Source: an uncultured Cyclobacteriaceae bacterium
GTDB lineage: Bacteria > Bacteroidota > Bacteroidia > Cytophagales > Cyclobacteriaceae
DNA length: 64,000 nt
Direction of reading: 5' to 3'
Assembly (NCBI GenBank): GCA_943788235.1
Contig: CALSPM010000001.1
Location: 1 to 64,000, forward strand
In this document: positions 25,484 to 36,108 of the stretch, one piece after another
Numbering within the stretch: the stretch's first letter is position 1
Layout: each line of letters starts with the position of its first letter
Made by a program: the position numbers and the translations under genes
Notes under the pieces: model-generated
What the model was told of the DNA's origin: nothing
Databases searched by the model: none
Seen by the model: only the letters and a program-made list of their open reading frames with translations

Positions 25484-27145
25484 TTAAAATAAATGTTCAA
25501 CGTTTAAGATTGGCTTTAAACCTGTCATTTCCCATCGGGTAAGAGAAATCGGCACACTTCCAATCGCATTTAATTCATCAAAAAAATCTCGTAAAAAAAA
25601 CCCATTTTCTTGGCTCGATTTCATTTTGGCATAATCGGCAAAAGTTTGCTCTAAGAGGTATTTACCCGTGATATAACTCGAACCATAACCCGGTTGTCTT
25701 AGGTATAAATGTTGCTCGAAAATCAATAATTCTTTTTCTGTCTTCATCCAGCCTCGAGGCGTAAATTCCGAATGAATGCCCCCAGCTTCCTCCATAGTCA
25801 TTTCGTTGGCATGTGCATACAGTGAACCCAATCCTCGAGCGGCTCGTTGAGCAATCATAATATATACGATTTCTCTTACTCTTGGACTTTGATCATACAA
25901 TCCTGCTTGCATGAACATTTCCTCAACAGCTGTAGCCGTTCCTTCATTTCGAGAATCAAAAATATTATAAAGCAAGGGTCCTTGGCGCAGGGGACTTTTT
26001 GGTGGATGCCGATCCATGATGGCCAGTTCAAACCAATGATAAAAATGAGAATAAAGAGGTCTAGGATCATAATGAGCACCAATCATAAAGAAGTTCCGAG
26101 TGGCTTCAGGGATAAATGCACCCAAATGTTTATTGAGTGCTGGACTGAAATAATCTTTGACCGTAAGAATTTCGTTTTCCTCTAAAAAAGTCATAAGATT
26201 TTTTGCGGATGCTTTGGCTTTTTCGTCATAGGCTTCAGGAGACTCAGCGGCACTTAGTGGAGGAAGGTCTCTATTCCTATGTTCTTCTAATTTCAATGCA
26301 GTCCACGCCCGAGCCAGTTCTCTTTTCAAAATCATCACCTCATCTTCCCAAGTAAGCGGGACTAAATGCACATTTTGTTGGTACCAGGTGTAGGATTCTT
26401 TTCCGATGCCGGAGGGGCCTGTTTTAGAGATCGCTTTTTTCTCCAGCCATTCTACCAATTGGTCTGTTGATAGGATGGCCTCATTGACTATTGCCTTTAA
26501 TTCAGAATCATTTTGTACACCGTTCAGATTCAGCATATTACTGAGTTCCACACTTTGAGTTCGAATGTCCTTAATACCTGTAATCCATAGATCCTTCGCA
26601 TTTCCTATTAAATTTTCCTCTGCCTGCCGATTGATCGCGGGGATCACCTGCAGTTCGTTCATGATCCTTGCTCTATCTTCTTTACTCAATGGGAAATGAT
26701 AAGTCCATAGATCAAGTATTTTGTGATGGGTAGGCCCTTCATGTCCAGGCACATCACTTCTTTCCAACCAAAGTGTTACATAGAATGCTGGATCTCGCGC
26801 CCAAGGCTTCAGTATGCGCTGATTAAAATCATAACCATTCATTTCAGCCCAAATCAGATGCCAATCTACTTGATGCTCAATGGGCCAACCAAGGGTATCT
26901 ATGCTGATTAGTTTATTTCGTAAGGATATAAATTGAGCATTTCTCTTCTTAAAGGTTTCAGCACGATAATCAGGTGCTCCCTCGAAAAGGGGAGGATCTT
27001 CAAAAGATCTCCAAACCTTAAAAATTGCAGTTAAGTCCTCATAATTTTTAAGAGTAGGTACCTCTTCAGTAGGCACTTGAGCATTTTTTTTAAAAGTACA
27101 ACTGATCAGAAAAAATAAAGATAGAATAAAGAATGCGCGCATCAT
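25484..27145 (-). CDS. DUF885 family lipoprotein
   Basis: A 553-residue exported protein with a lipoprotein signal ([12 protein letters not shown], Cys at about 16). The remainder matches DUF885, a mostly helical family with distant likeness to metallopeptidases. Motifs visible are [37 protein letters not shown] and the C-terminal [16 protein letters not shown] thermolysin-like HExxH as in some relatives is not present; the sites above carry the conserved acidic and His residues instead. A -7 box candidate TAGTTTTG lies on the minus strand at 27152-27159, which would leave almost no leader. Substrate unknown. Confidence 0.85.
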   Translation of the reverse strand: MMRAFFILSLFFLISCTFKKNAQVPTEEVPTLKNYEDLTAIFKVWRSFEDPPLFEGAPDYRAETFKKRNAQFISLRNKLISIDTLGWPIEHQVDWHLIWAEMNGYDFNQRILKPWARDPAFYVTLWLERSDVPGHEGPTHHKILDLWTYHFPLSKEDRARIMNELQVIPAINRQAEENLIGNAKDLWITGIKDIRTQSVELSNMLNLNGVQNDSELKAIVNEAILSTDQLVEWLEKKAISKTGPSGIGKESYTWYQQNVHLVPLTWEDEVMILKRELARAWTALKLEEHRNRDLPPLSAAESPEAYDEKAKASAKNLMTFLEENEILTVKDYFSPALNKHLGAFIPEATRNFFMIGAHYDPRPLYSHFYHWFELAIMDRHPPKSPLRQGPLLYNIFDSRNEGTATAVEEMFMQAGLYDQSPRVREIVYIMIAQRAARGLGSLYAHANEMTMEEAGGIHSEFTPRGWMKTEKELLIFEQHLYLRQPGYGSSYITGKYLLEQTFADYAKMKSSQENGFFLRDFFDELNAIGSVPISLTRWEMTGLKPILNVEHLF

Positions 27146-27232
27146 AAATCAAAACTAAGTTTTAAATGGTATCTTAATTTAATCAATCTAATTCGATTAA
27201 TCATAAAACGGGCTGATTTTCGATAAAAACAG

Positions 27233-29437
27233 TCAGGACAATAGATCAAAATTTTGGATAGGGAGTGTACGAATTCTTTTTCCGGTAGCATTGAATATAG
27301 CATTGACCAAGGCAGGAGCGATAACGGGGGTACTTGGCTCACCGGCACCCCCTATTTTTTCATGACTATTGATGATGTAGGTTTCAATGATCGGAGTTTC
27401 ATCCATTCTAAGCATTTTATGATCATGAAAATTATGCTGTTCTACCGCACCATTTTTGATCGTAATTTCGCCATACAAAGCGGCCGTGAGTCCATAAATG
27501 ATACCACTTTCCATTTGGGCGATAAAGGCATCTCTATGCATGGCGAAACCTGCATCTGCAACGCATACCACCCTTTCGATATGTATTTTATCTTCGATGA
27601 TTCGGAGTTCCACAACTTCAGCGACAATCGTTCCGAAAGATTGATGAATGGCAATACCCCGACCCCAATTTTCAGGTAACGACTGATGCCATGATGATTT
27701 TTCGGCAGCCTTGTTGAGTACTTTGAGAAATCGTGGTTGATGGGCAAGCAAAGAAGCACGGTATTCAAAGGGATCTTCATTTTGAAGGTGTGCTAGTTCA
27801 TCAATGAAAGATTCAATAAAAAAACCATGCATGGAATGGTCGACACTGCGCCAATTGCCCCAAGGTACATGAAGGGTACTCTCGGTATGTTGAATAAGTT
27901 GATTGGGAATCAAATAGGGAGGTATAGATGCTTCAGGTGGATGGTGCTTAAATAAGAATTGATTAATCCAAATACTGGGTTTACCTTGTGAATTAAGGAC
28001 TGCTTTGAATTGACTGAGGTTCGCCTCTCTGTAAAAGTCGTGCTGTATATCTTCTTCTCGCGTCCAAATAAGTTTAATGGGATGGGTAGTTTCTCTTGCG
28101 ATCCATGCCGCTTGCAGGGCAACATCAGTTTCTGATCTTCTACCAAAACCCCCACCCAGATACTGATTATAAACCTGGACATTTTTCATTTCAATGTCCA
28201 GCAGATCGGCTACTTCGGACTTGATGCCCAATGGATTTTGGGAGCCTATCCAAATCTCGCAAATTCCATCATGAATCCACGCGGTGCAGTTCATAGGCTC
28301 CATAGTAGCATGTGCCAAAAAAGGAACTCGATAGGTTGCTTCAAACTGATCCTTACTTTTAATTTTTTGATCAGGAATGACTCCTGTTTTGAAATCTATG
28401 TTGAAATCATTGTTTAATTCTGCTTGGTTGAGGTCATATCTAAGTTGCTCAAAAACTCCTTTTTGATGAATGTTTTGAGCGTCATTTTTTTCAAATTTAA
28501 TAACCACTTTATTCAAAGCCTGTTTAGCTAACCAAAAACCATCGGCAATGACGGCGACGGCATTCTCCAAGGTGACCACTTGATAAAAACCTTTTATTTT
28601 TTTGAGTGAAGATGCGTCAACAGAGGTGACTTTGCAACCAAAAACTGGGGAGGCTTTTATGGAAGCGTATTTCATGCCTGGCAGCTGAATATCCATTCCA
28701 TAAAGTGCTTCGCCTGTAACTTTCAGTGGTAAATCTTTTCGTGGCGGAGAGGTGCCCATCAGCTGATATTGATCGACTGATTTTAAGGTAGGATTTGTTT
28801 CAGGCTCCAAAAGGGCTGCGGCTTGCGCAAAGGTGAAAAAAGCTTCTTTTTTACCTGATTTTTCATGGTGGATAAAACTTTTTTGAGCGGATAATTCTTT
28901 TTCGGGTAGTTGCCATTGGGCTGCGGCCGCTTTGATCAGTAATTGTCGTGTACTGGCGCCTGATATCCGCATCCCCAGTTGACCTGTGAATCTGATCGAT
29001 GCACTGCCACCTGTGACTTGAAAATTGATGATTTTTCCTATTTTTAGGAAGGCGCCATCCACGGTATTTATCAGAAAATTTGGGAAATCAATGTCTCGGG
29101 CTACAAAACCTTTGAGCAACATATGATTCGTATACTCCTCTTGCGCTGGGGCTTCTGAAATAATGACTTTATCCCAATCTGCGTCCATTTCATCGGCAAG
29201 CATCAGGGCCAAAGTAGTATGTACGCCTTGACCCATCTCGGCATGGGGTACAATGATCGTCACCGTATTATCGGGACTAATTTTTATCCAGATGTTAAAA
29301 ACATACTCATCTGCATCTGCAATTAAATCGGCCACTTTTTCTGATCGATTGCCAGGTTGAATAGAAACGCCAATGACCAAAGCGCCACTGGCAAGCAATC
29401 CCGTTCCGATAAAAGCTCTTCTGGTTAATTTACGCAT
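27233..29437 (-). CDS. periplasmic molybdenum hydroxylase large subunit (isoquinoline 1-oxidoreductase beta-like)
   Basis: Molybdopterin-binding subunit of a xanthine-dehydrogenase-family enzyme oxidising aldehydes or N-heterocycles. The 734 residues start with a Tat signal (LTRRAFIGTGLLASGALVIG) and then show the duplicated IorB-like arrangement with HAEMGQGVHTTLA, GEALYGMDIQLPG, LGGGFGRRSETD and the catalytic GGAGEPSTPV loop with its essential Glu. The start overlaps the end of the 2Fe-2S subunit gene by 8 bases. The Tat signal places the complex in the periplasm. No cytochrome subunit follows; electron acceptor unknown. Confidence 0.93.
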   Translation of the reverse strand: MRKLTRRAFIGTGLLASGALVIGVSIQPGNRSEKVADLIADADEYVFNIWIKISPDNTVTIIVPHAEMGQGVHTTLALMLADEMDADWDKVIISEAPAQEEYTNHMLLKGFVARDIDFPNFLINTVDGAFLKIGKIINFQVTGGSASIRFTGQLGMRISGASTRQLLIKAAAAQWQLPEKELSAQKSFIHHEKSGKKEAFFTFAQAAALLEPETNPTLKSVDQYQLMGTSPPRKDLPLKVTGEALYGMDIQLPGMKYASIKASPVFGCKVTSVDASSLKKIKGFYQVVTLENAVAVIADGFWLAKQALNKVVIKFEKNDAQNIHQKGVFEQLRYDLNQAELNNDFNIDFKTGVIPDQKIKSKDQFEATYRVPFLAHATMEPMNCTAWIHDGICEIWIGSQNPLGIKSEVADLLDIEMKNVQVYNQYLGGGFGRRSETDVALQAAWIARETTHPIKLIWTREEDIQHDFYREANLSQFKAVLNSQGKPSIWINQFLFKHHPPEASIPPYLIPNQLIQHTESTLHVPWGNWRSVDHSMHGFFIESFIDELAHLQNEDPFEYRASLLAHQPRFLKVLNKAAEKSSWHQSLPENWGRGIAIHQSFGTIVAEVVELRIIEDKIHIERVVCVADAGFAMHRDAFIAQMESGIIYGLTAALYGEITIKNGAVEQHNFHDHKMLRMDETPIIETYIINSHEKIGGAGEPSTPVIAPALVNAIFNATGKRIRTLPIQNFDLLS

Positions 29438-29924
29438 CTTTGGGGGAGTTTATGTTGGCTTGCATCAATTGGATCGCTTTTTTAATACCCGTCTTTATTC
29501 TGGGATATGTGCCGCACCTACAAATGTTTCCCTTCATGGCAGTATTGATTTGATCATCATTGGGATTTTTATTTTTATTGAGCAGCGCAACGGCAGCCAT
29601 GATCTGTCCAGATTGACAATAGCCGCATTGGGGCACCTGAACCTCTAACCAGGCTTGTTGCACGTGATGAAGGACATCAGATGCTGGAGGTGTGATTCCT
29701 TCAATAGTGGTGATCTCTTGATCTATGACGCTTCCTAGCGGAGTGGTGCACGAGCGAATGGGTATACCATTGAGGTGTACCGTGCAAGCCCCACATTGAG
29801 CAATACCGCAACCAAATTTGGTGCCTGTTAGGCCAATTTGTTCTCTGATGACCCAAAGCAAAGGAGTCGATGGGTCGGAGTCTAACTCATGGTGGATTCC
29901 GTTAATTTTAATTGATATTATCAT
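29430..29924 (-). CDS. 2Fe-2S subunit of the molybdenum hydroxylase (IorA-like)
   Basis: A 164-residue electron-transfer subunit. Plant-type 2Fe-2S domain at the N-terminus (GTKFGCGIAQCGACTVHLNG plus the later Cys in IRSC) and the second helical 2Fe-2S domain (QCGYCQSGQIM and GNICRCGTYPRI). No signal peptide: it is expected to be carried across by the Tat signal of the large subunit. Translationally coupled to the large subunit gene (8-base overlap). Confidence 0.94.
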   Translation of the reverse strand: MIISIKINGIHHELDSDPSTPLLWVIREQIGLTGTKFGCGIAQCGACTVHLNGIPIRSCTTPLGSVIDQEITTIEGITPPASDVLHHVQQAWLEVQVPQCGYCQSGQIMAAVALLNKNKNPNDDQINTAMKGNICRCGTYPRIKTGIKKAIQLMQANINSPKDA

Positions 29925-30044
29925 GCTTACCTGGGATTGTAGGACTTAAGTTAATCTTTTTTGGCACATCGTTGAAATCTAAGCCTCGCTTAATGGATAA
30001 AACTAGAGAAGCACGGTCTGAAGGGGCCATGATCTCGATTTTTA

Positions 30045-30080
30045 ATTATCCAAGGATAAAGGGGAGGATTGTTGGATAAT
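30045..30080. repeat. 9-bp inverted repeat in a 230-base gap
   Basis: Arms ATTATCCAA and TTGGATAAT with an 18-base loop, in the gap between the 2Fe-2S subunit gene and the membrane cytochrome gene (29925-30153). It could be a hairpin or an operator. No T-run follows on either strand, so it is not a typical terminator. The rest of the gap shows nothing else. Confidence 0.4.
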
Positions 30081-30153
30081 CATGAATAAATTAAAGGGGC
30101 CCAGTCAATGGCTGCAGATGAAGGCTCATTTGTTCTGATTTTTAAGTCCAAAA

Positions 30154-32307
30154 TTAATTGAGAAAAAGCTCATCTATGAATATCCAAGCGGGAGTTTTTT
30201 TACCTGGATGCCAATCAGGCAATTTTTTTAAATTAGATAGGGTAAACCTATAAAATTTATAAGAATCTTCGCCAGGAATCGGACAGTTAAACGATTTGTT
30301 TTCAATATTGATATCATCTTTTTGTAAAGAGGGAAATTTAATCTCATTGAGGGTCTTAAATTGGTTACCATCAAGACTGCCTGCTACTTGTATGGCTGTG
30401 AGTGGGAAGATATAGGAGGCATTATCTATCAAGGTGTTAAATCGAGCTTCTTTGAGTTTTTTGCTTTGATGGAATCCAATGACCAATATCATATTTTCAT
30501 CTAGATAGCCCAACCATTTGCCATTTGAAAAGTTTTGATCACCTAATTGATAGTCGATCAAAGTTTGGGTTCCATTACCTGGGTATTGCCTATCAGGTTG
30601 AGTGATAAAATAAATGGTGTCAGGATGTATTTCAGATCGATAAAAAGTTTTTTGCACGATATCACTACTGATCCAGCCGGATTTAAATGCTTTAGTTTTT
30701 AGGGTAGTATGTTCAGTGATTCTTAAAGTCTGTTTAAACTTAGGACTTGACAAACTATCAGGATCTGTTCCGTCAGTGGTATATCGGATGACGGTGCCTT
30801 CTAAAAAATGCTTAATATTGATATCTAGATGACTTGCGATAATGGATGAGTCTTGGTCAATGATCGGGCTTGTGATTTTGATTAAGTCGTTTTTCAAATT
30901 ATCTCCCACAGTAAAATTAATTCGAGGATAGGTGCTGCGAATCTTATCGATTTGAGGTAGATTAAGACTTGAGGCCCATAAGTGAACCTCCTCAAAAGGT
31001 GCATTTTCAAAAAAAGAAGGCCAATTTTTTTCGTCGTATGCTAAACCGCAGATCGAAATTGACTTGAGTTGGGTTAATTTTTTGAGTGGGACTAATTGAT
31101 CAGCACTCAGTTGGGTGAAGTTTAAATTCAGCTTTTGTAATTGACTGCATTGAGCAATAAAAGCGATGTCTTCTTCGTGCAAAGGCATATTTTGCATGTT
31201 TAAGTTGACTATCTGAGACTGGATTGGAGCCAGACGCCTTAAATTTTCATGGGCATAAAAATTTCTTTGATAAAAACTTACTTCAATGTCGCTGCTACCG
31301 GTGTATGAATAACTTACAGTACAATAATTCGAAGTATAGGCTTTTAAGTCTGGGAATATAGTTGTTGGACGGTTCAAATATGGGACACTGGGCATCCAAT
31401 TTTGGGCTAACAAAAATAGACTGTCGGATTGGTCCAGTTCATTCATTTTAATTTCCAAATACCCCCCTGAGCGCACCCAATAACGCAATAGACTCAGTTC
31501 TTCTTTGGTCAATTGTAATTTACCTTCAGGGGGCATATGCTTTTCTTCTGATAGGGGTAAGAATAACCGCTCCAACAAAGGCGCTTTTTTGTTATTATTA
31601 CCAATTAAAATAGAGCCATGTTTTCCTCCTTTCCGGATATGATCCGGCGAATTAAGTAATAAGTTTCCCTTTTCTTTTTCTGGACCGTGACAACTCATAC
31701 ACTTTTGTTGTAAGAGAGGGCCGATGGCCCTTTCATAAAGGGTGGCTGTACTGTCCATATTTACCGTGATCTTCTTTGCAATTTCTTCTTTAGGCCAGCT
31801 GAGCACCTTGGAGCCATGGGTCAATTGTGCGCCTTTGTGCGTAAAAAAAATGAGTACCCCTGCAAAGACGAAGCCCACGAGGGCCCGCAATGAAAAATGG
31901 GTTTTAAAAGAATTATTGTACTCATGGAGTGCCATCAATCCCCAACTCATCCAGGCAATAGATATACCACCCCATTTATGCCAAAAAATTAAGTCATGGT
32001 TATAGCTTCCCTGTTTGGACAAAAAGATGCCAAAAATAGCAACAATGGTCGCCAGTAAAGAGTGAATGATTAAAAGAGGAGACAAGAAGCGGCTTATTTT
32101 TTTGTTATCTCTTCTGTAGACATAATAACCTGCGACTCCCAAGCCCAAGACTATGGGAAAATGTAAAAGCATGGGATGCATTTTACCCAGCCATTGAAAA
32201 TAAATACCAAATTTTATTTCTTCATGATAATACGCTATAATGCCCAGAAATGGATTTAAAATCCACAGAGCGTTTCTACCAAGTGCCAACCATTTAGGTG
32301 CCGACAT
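30154..32307 (-). CDS. membrane-anchored planctomycete-type cytochrome protein with LRR and chitobiase-like domains
   Basis: A 717-residue multidomain protein. Residues about 1-170 form membrane helices of DUF2231 type (HPMLLHFPIVLGLGVAGYY). About 190-285 form a planctomycete-type cytochrome domain with haem motif CMSCH and MPPEGKLQLTKEE. About 350-460 form a leucine-rich-repeat-like region (LQKLNLNFTQLSADQLVPLK). Then a chitobiase/FN3-like domain (IRYTTDGTDPDSLSSPKF) and a C-terminal beta-sandwich (FYRFTLSNLKKLP). It is the most downstream gene of an operon with DUF1501, DUF1553 and NHL proteins. A substrate-binding electron-transfer role at the cell surface is inferred. Confidence 0.85.
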   Translation of the reverse strand: MSAPKWLALGRNALWILNPFLGIIAYYHEEIKFGIYFQWLGKMHPMLLHFPIVLGLGVAGYYVYRRDNKKISRFLSPLLIIHSLLATIVAIFGIFLSKQGSYNHDLIFWHKWGGISIAWMSWGLMALHEYNNSFKTHFSLRALVGFVFAGVLIFFTHKGAQLTHGSKVLSWPKEEIAKKITVNMDSTATLYERAIGPLLQQKCMSCHGPEKEKGNLLLNSPDHIRKGGKHGSILIGNNNKKAPLLERLFLPLSEEKHMPPEGKLQLTKEELSLLRYWVRSGGYLEIKMNELDQSDSLFLLAQNWMPSVPYLNRPTTIFPDLKAYTSNYCTVSYSYTGSSDIEVSFYQRNFYAHENLRRLAPIQSQIVNLNMQNMPLHEEDIAFIAQCSQLQKLNLNFTQLSADQLVPLKKLTQLKSISICGLAYDEKNWPSFFENAPFEEVHLWASSLNLPQIDKIRSTYPRINFTVGDNLKNDLIKITSPIIDQDSSIIASHLDINIKHFLEGTVIRYTTDGTDPDSLSSPKFKQTLRITEHTTLKTKAFKSGWISSDIVQKTFYRSEIHPDTIYFITQPDRQYPGNGTQTLIDYQLGDQNFSNGKWLGYLDENMILVIGFHQSKKLKEARFNTLIDNASYIFPLTAIQVAGSLDGNQFKTLNEIKFPSLQKDDINIENKSFNCPIPGEDSYKFYRFTLSNLKKLPDWHPGKKTPAWIFIDELFLN

Positions 32308-32309
32308 TG

Positions 32310-33755
32310 TTAAGCGATTAAGTCATTGATGATATTGCCTGATACGTCGGTCAATCGGTATCGACGCCCTAGATGTTTGTAGGTAAATGCCTCATGATCG
32401 ATTCCCATCAGATGCATGATGGTGGCATGAAAGTCATGCACATGTACCGGAAGTGAATTAATATTATATCCAAATTCATCGGTTTCACCATACACACCTG
32501 GTTTTACTCCACCGCCTGCCATCCAGATAGTAAAGCATCTGGGATGATGGTCTCTACCATAATTATCCTTGGTGAGGGGGCCCTGACAATAATTGGTTCT
32601 TCCAAATTCACCACCCCAAATCACCAAGGTCTCATCCAGTAAACCTCGTTGTTTTAAATCTTTTATCAATGCGGCAGAGGGCTGATCCACATCCTTACAT
32701 TGTCCGATGAGCTCATTGGGTAAATTACCGTGACCATCCCATCCTTGATGATACAACTGTACAAATCTAACGCCATTTTCAGAAAGCTTGCGCGCCAACA
32801 AACAGTTGGCTGCATACGTACCCGGCACTAGGCATTCGGGCCCATACATTTTCACAACACTTTCAGGTTCATTTTTTAAGGAAGTGATTTCGGGTACGGC
32901 CATTTGCATGCGATAGGACAATTCGTATTGCTGAATTTTTGCCACAATTTCTGGATCTCCAATTTTCTCATAGGATTGTTGATTCAGGGCGGCAATTTCA
33001 TCTAGCATCGCACGCTTGTCACTTCGGGCTATAAATGGGGGGTCTGACAAGTATTTTACCGGTTCTTCGCCACTACTAAATTGTACCCCCTGGTGGATGG
33101 AATCTAAAAAGCCATTGTTCCATAATTTGGAATAAACACCTTGTCCATTCCCTTTTCCTTTGCTCAATAGCACGCAAAAAGCAGGAAGATTCTTATTATC
33201 GCTCCCCAAACCATAACTGACCCAAGAGCCCAAACTCGGTCGGTTTCCTACCTGCGCACCAGTTTGAAAAAAGGTAAGGGCAGGATCATGATTGATGGCT
33301 TCGGTATACATGGACTTCACAATACACAAATCATCAGCAATACCTGCAATATGGGGAATGGTCTCACTGAACCAGCCTCCATAACTACCATGTTGGGAAA
33401 AATTAAATCGGCTTCCTGCCAAAGGGAAAGTAGTTTGATTGGAGGTCATACCTGTGAGTCTTTGTCCGTTTCGAATACTGGCAGGTAAATCTTCACCATG
33501 CATTCTTTGTAGCATAGGCTTATAATCAAATAAGTCCAATTGTGAGGGGGCACCATTTTGAAATAAATAAATTATTCTTTTGGCTCTTGGGGCAAATTGA
33601 GGTAATGTTTTAGAAAAAATCTCAGCTTCATTGAGGCCGTCAAACATACCAGGAACCATCAAAGATCCGAGACCTAGTCCACCTAATCCCAGACTCATTT
33701 TGGACAAGAATTTCCTTCTATTTTGATTTAATCCATGCTCTAATAATTCATTCAT
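32310..33755 (-). CDS. DUF1501 protein with Tat signal
   Basis: An exported protein of about 481 residues in the alkaline-phosphatase/sulfatase-like DUF1501 family. Tat signal with NRRKFLSKMSLGLGGLGLGS. Family motifs IYLFQNGAPSQLDLFDYKP, NGVRFVQLYHQGWDGHGN and VIWGGEFGRTNYCQG, then GRDHHPRCFTIWMAGGG. The ATG at 33755 is preferred to the one at 33785, because it avoids a 26-base overlap and leaves a standard Tat leader. Always paired with DUF1549/1553 cytochrome proteins in Planctomycetes and some Bacteroidota; reaction unknown. Confidence 0.92.
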   Translation of the reverse strand: MNELLEHGLNQNRRKFLSKMSLGLGGLGLGSLMVPGMFDGLNEAEIFSKTLPQFAPRAKRIIYLFQNGAPSQLDLFDYKPMLQRMHGEDLPASIRNGQRLTGMTSNQTTFPLAGSRFNFSQHGSYGGWFSETIPHIAGIADDLCIVKSMYTEAINHDPALTFFQTGAQVGNRPSLGSWVSYGLGSDNKNLPAFCVLLSKGKGNGQGVYSKLWNNGFLDSIHQGVQFSSGEEPVKYLSDPPFIARSDKRAMLDEIAALNQQSYEKIGDPEIVAKIQQYELSYRMQMAVPEITSLKNEPESVVKMYGPECLVPGTYAANCLLARKLSENGVRFVQLYHQGWDGHGNLPNELIGQCKDVDQPSAALIKDLKQRGLLDETLVIWGGEFGRTNYCQGPLTKDNYGRDHHPRCFTIWMAGGGVKPGVYGETDEFGYNINSLPVHVHDFHATIMHLMGIDHEAFTYKHLGRRYRLTDVSGNIINDLIA

Positions 33756-33759
33756 AGCT

Positions 33760-36096
33760 CTAAGACTTGGTAATGGTTTCTTCAAGGTTAAAAATAATCA
33801 ATATCGTATTCATCAAAGCAGCGGCTTCGATGGCATCATATTTTTCAGCAGGGTGACGATATTCCCCAATCGCTAAGGCCGCGCTGACCACAGAAGGCTT
33901 TTCTTTGAGCAGTAGCATTTGCTCGGTACAATAGTTGACCAATCTATTTTTTTCTATCCGAGTCGGTTTGCGAATTACAATCCTTTCAAAGGCTTGTTCA
34001 ATTTTATCGGACAATTTCTGCGGATTCAGCGATATGCTTTCTGCCAATACCCTCGACGCTTCAAGTACTGTGGGATCATTGAGCATGGTTAAGGCCTGCA
34101 AGGGCGTATTGGTACTTGATCTTTTGACTTCGCATTGATCCCTATTGCTGGCATCGAAGATCATCATACTGGGTGGAGGAGCCGTTAATTTAATAAATGT
34201 ATACAAACCTCTTCTATAGAGATCTGCACCATGATCCTGCATATAAGAAGCCAATACTCCTCGTCCGGAGGTGGTACTTTCCCAGACCCCTTCTGGTTGA
34301 TAGGGTTTGACACTAGGGCCACCTATTTCAGGATTGAGTAAGCCACTAGAGCCCAAGACAAAGTCGCGAATGATCTCGGCTTTGAATCGCAGACGGGGGG
34401 ATCTGCTGTAGTAAATATTATCAGGATCAAGAGTCAATTGTTCTGAGCTCATTTCGGTAGATTGCTTAAAGGTACTGCTCATGATAATCTTTTTAATCAG
34501 ATACTTTATATCCCATTGATGTTCCATAAAATCGACAGCTAACCAATCCAATAATTCAGGATGGGTGGGTAATTCTCCTTGGAGACCGTAATCTGCTGAA
34601 GTGTTGACAATGCCTTTCCCAAAGAGCTCCTGCCAAATAAAATTGACAAAGACCCGTGCAGTAAGTGGATTTTGAGCATTCGTAGTCCACTGAGCAAGTC
34701 CCAATCGGTTACGCTGATATTTTGTGGTATCAAAAGGCATGATGGATTCCAAGGCGGTTGGCTTGACCAGCTGATCGGTGGGAGCATCATAGCTTCCTCT
34801 GGCTAAAATATAGGTGGCCCTTGGTTTGATGCTATCTTTTGGACTCCAATCACCCATGACGGACACTTCTAGTTGACTGGTATCTGAGGTATTGAGAAAA
34901 GCCAATAATTTGTTTCTTTCTTGGGCGGAGATGAGAAGTTTTGGATTTTTGGCAGGCGTAGAAACGCTGACATCTCCCTCATAGCCTTTTTCTTTACTTT
35001 CATTGAAAAAAGCATACAACTGATAATACGCACGATTAGAAAAGGGGTCATATTTATGGTCATGACATTGGGCACATTCAATGGTAACTCCCAAAAAAGC
35101 CTTGCCATAAGTCCTTGTTTTATCAATGTTGTATGACACTCGGTATTCTTCATCGATGACGCCACCTTCTTCGGTAAACTTATGATTTCTAAAAAAGGCC
35201 GTAGCTAAAATATTTTTTTTTGTAGCATTAGGCAATAAATCACCTGCAATTTGATTAATTAAAAACTGATCGTAAGGTAGGTTATCATTGAAGGCATGGA
35301 TGACCCAATCTCGCCAGGGCCATTGGGATCTAATATTATCGTCTTGAAATCCATAAGAATCTGCATATCGAGCCAAATCCATCCATAATAACGCAAATTT
35401 TTCTCCGTAGGCAGGCTTTTGTAACAAGTCATCGATCAATTGTTCATACCAATTTTCATTAGATATCGATCGCCAATGATTTAGTTCATTATAGGAAGGA
35501 GGTAATCCGATTAAGTCGACATAAGCTCTTTTTATCAAAGCGTCTTTGCTTGCCGCATCATTGGGGCTAAATTCTAAGGCTTCCATTTTTTTTAAAATGA
35601 AATAATCGACTTCATTGGTCATCCAACTCGGATGATTTACCTTAGGTAAGTCCGCTTTTTTTGGGACTTCAAAGGCCCAATGTTTTTCATATTGTGCACC
35701 TTCTTTGATCCACTGCTTAAATAAGTTTATTTCATCGGGACTTAAATGCCCCAAATGACTTTCCGGTAAGGGCATCATGATTTGAGAATCTGATGATTCG
35801 ATGCGATGAATCAATTCACTTTGTTCAGGGAAGCCTGGTACGATGGCATATTTCCCTTTGGATTTTTCTAATTCAGCAAAGGCCATAGAAGGGATATCCA
35901 GTCTAAGTCCTGCTCTTACTTTGGTTACATCTGGACCATGACAAGCAAAACATTTGTCGGACATGAGTGGCCTGATTTCTCGATTATAGGATACCATTTT
36001 GGTACCTTCATTTTTTTCAGGGGCAAAAAAAATCATCCCACTTAAGCATCCTATAAAGAGTAAAATAATTAGGGCCAGCAGCCTTTCTTTTTTCAT
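33760..36096 (-). CDS. PSCyt1/DUF1549/DUF1553 protein
   Basis: A 778-residue exported protein: N-terminal hydrophobic segment (ALIILLFIGCLSGMIFF), a planctomycete cytochrome domain with haem motif CFACH, then DUF1549 (ALIKRAYVDLIGLPPS) and DUF1553 in the C-terminal half (NPLTARVFVNFIWQELFGKG, DASNRDQCEVKRSSTNTPLQ). The three-domain order is the classical one. It lies 12 bases downstream of the NHL-repeat gene and 4 bases before DUF1501. Proposed roles for the family include polysaccharide or sulfated glycan metabolism, unproven. Confidence 0.93.
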   Translation of the reverse strand: MKKERLLALIILLFIGCLSGMIFFAPEKNEGTKMVSYNREIRPLMSDKCFACHGPDVTKVRAGLRLDIPSMAFAELEKSKGKYAIVPGFPEQSELIHRIESSDSQIMMPLPESHLGHLSPDEINLFKQWIKEGAQYEKHWAFEVPKKADLPKVNHPSWMTNEVDYFILKKMEALEFSPNDAASKDALIKRAYVDLIGLPPSYNELNHWRSISNENWYEQLIDDLLQKPAYGEKFALLWMDLARYADSYGFQDDNIRSQWPWRDWVIHAFNDNLPYDQFLINQIAGDLLPNATKKNILATAFFRNHKFTEEGGVIDEEYRVSYNIDKTRTYGKAFLGVTIECAQCHDHKYDPFSNRAYYQLYAFFNESKEKGYEGDVSVSTPAKNPKLLISAQERNKLLAFLNTSDTSQLEVSVMGDWSPKDSIKPRATYILARGSYDAPTDQLVKPTALESIMPFDTTKYQRNRLGLAQWTTNAQNPLTARVFVNFIWQELFGKGIVNTSADYGLQGELPTHPELLDWLAVDFMEHQWDIKYLIKKIIMSSTFKQSTEMSSEQLTLDPDNIYYSRSPRLRFKAEIIRDFVLGSSGLLNPEIGGPSVKPYQPEGVWESTTSGRGVLASYMQDHGADLYRRGLYTFIKLTAPPPSMMIFDASNRDQCEVKRSSTNTPLQALTMLNDPTVLEASRVLAESISLNPQKLSDKIEQAFERIVIRKPTRIEKNRLVNYCTEQMLLLKEKPSVVSAALAIGEYRHPAEKYDAIEAAALMNTILIIFNLEETITKS

Positions 36097-36108
36097 AAAA
36101 CAAGAAGA

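Noticed and set aside
30045-30080. Inverted repeat as terminator of the molybdenum hydroxylase or cytochrome operon
   Set aside because: No T-run on either side and the position is upstream of the hydroxylase genes, so the terminator reading fails; it is kept only as a repeat.
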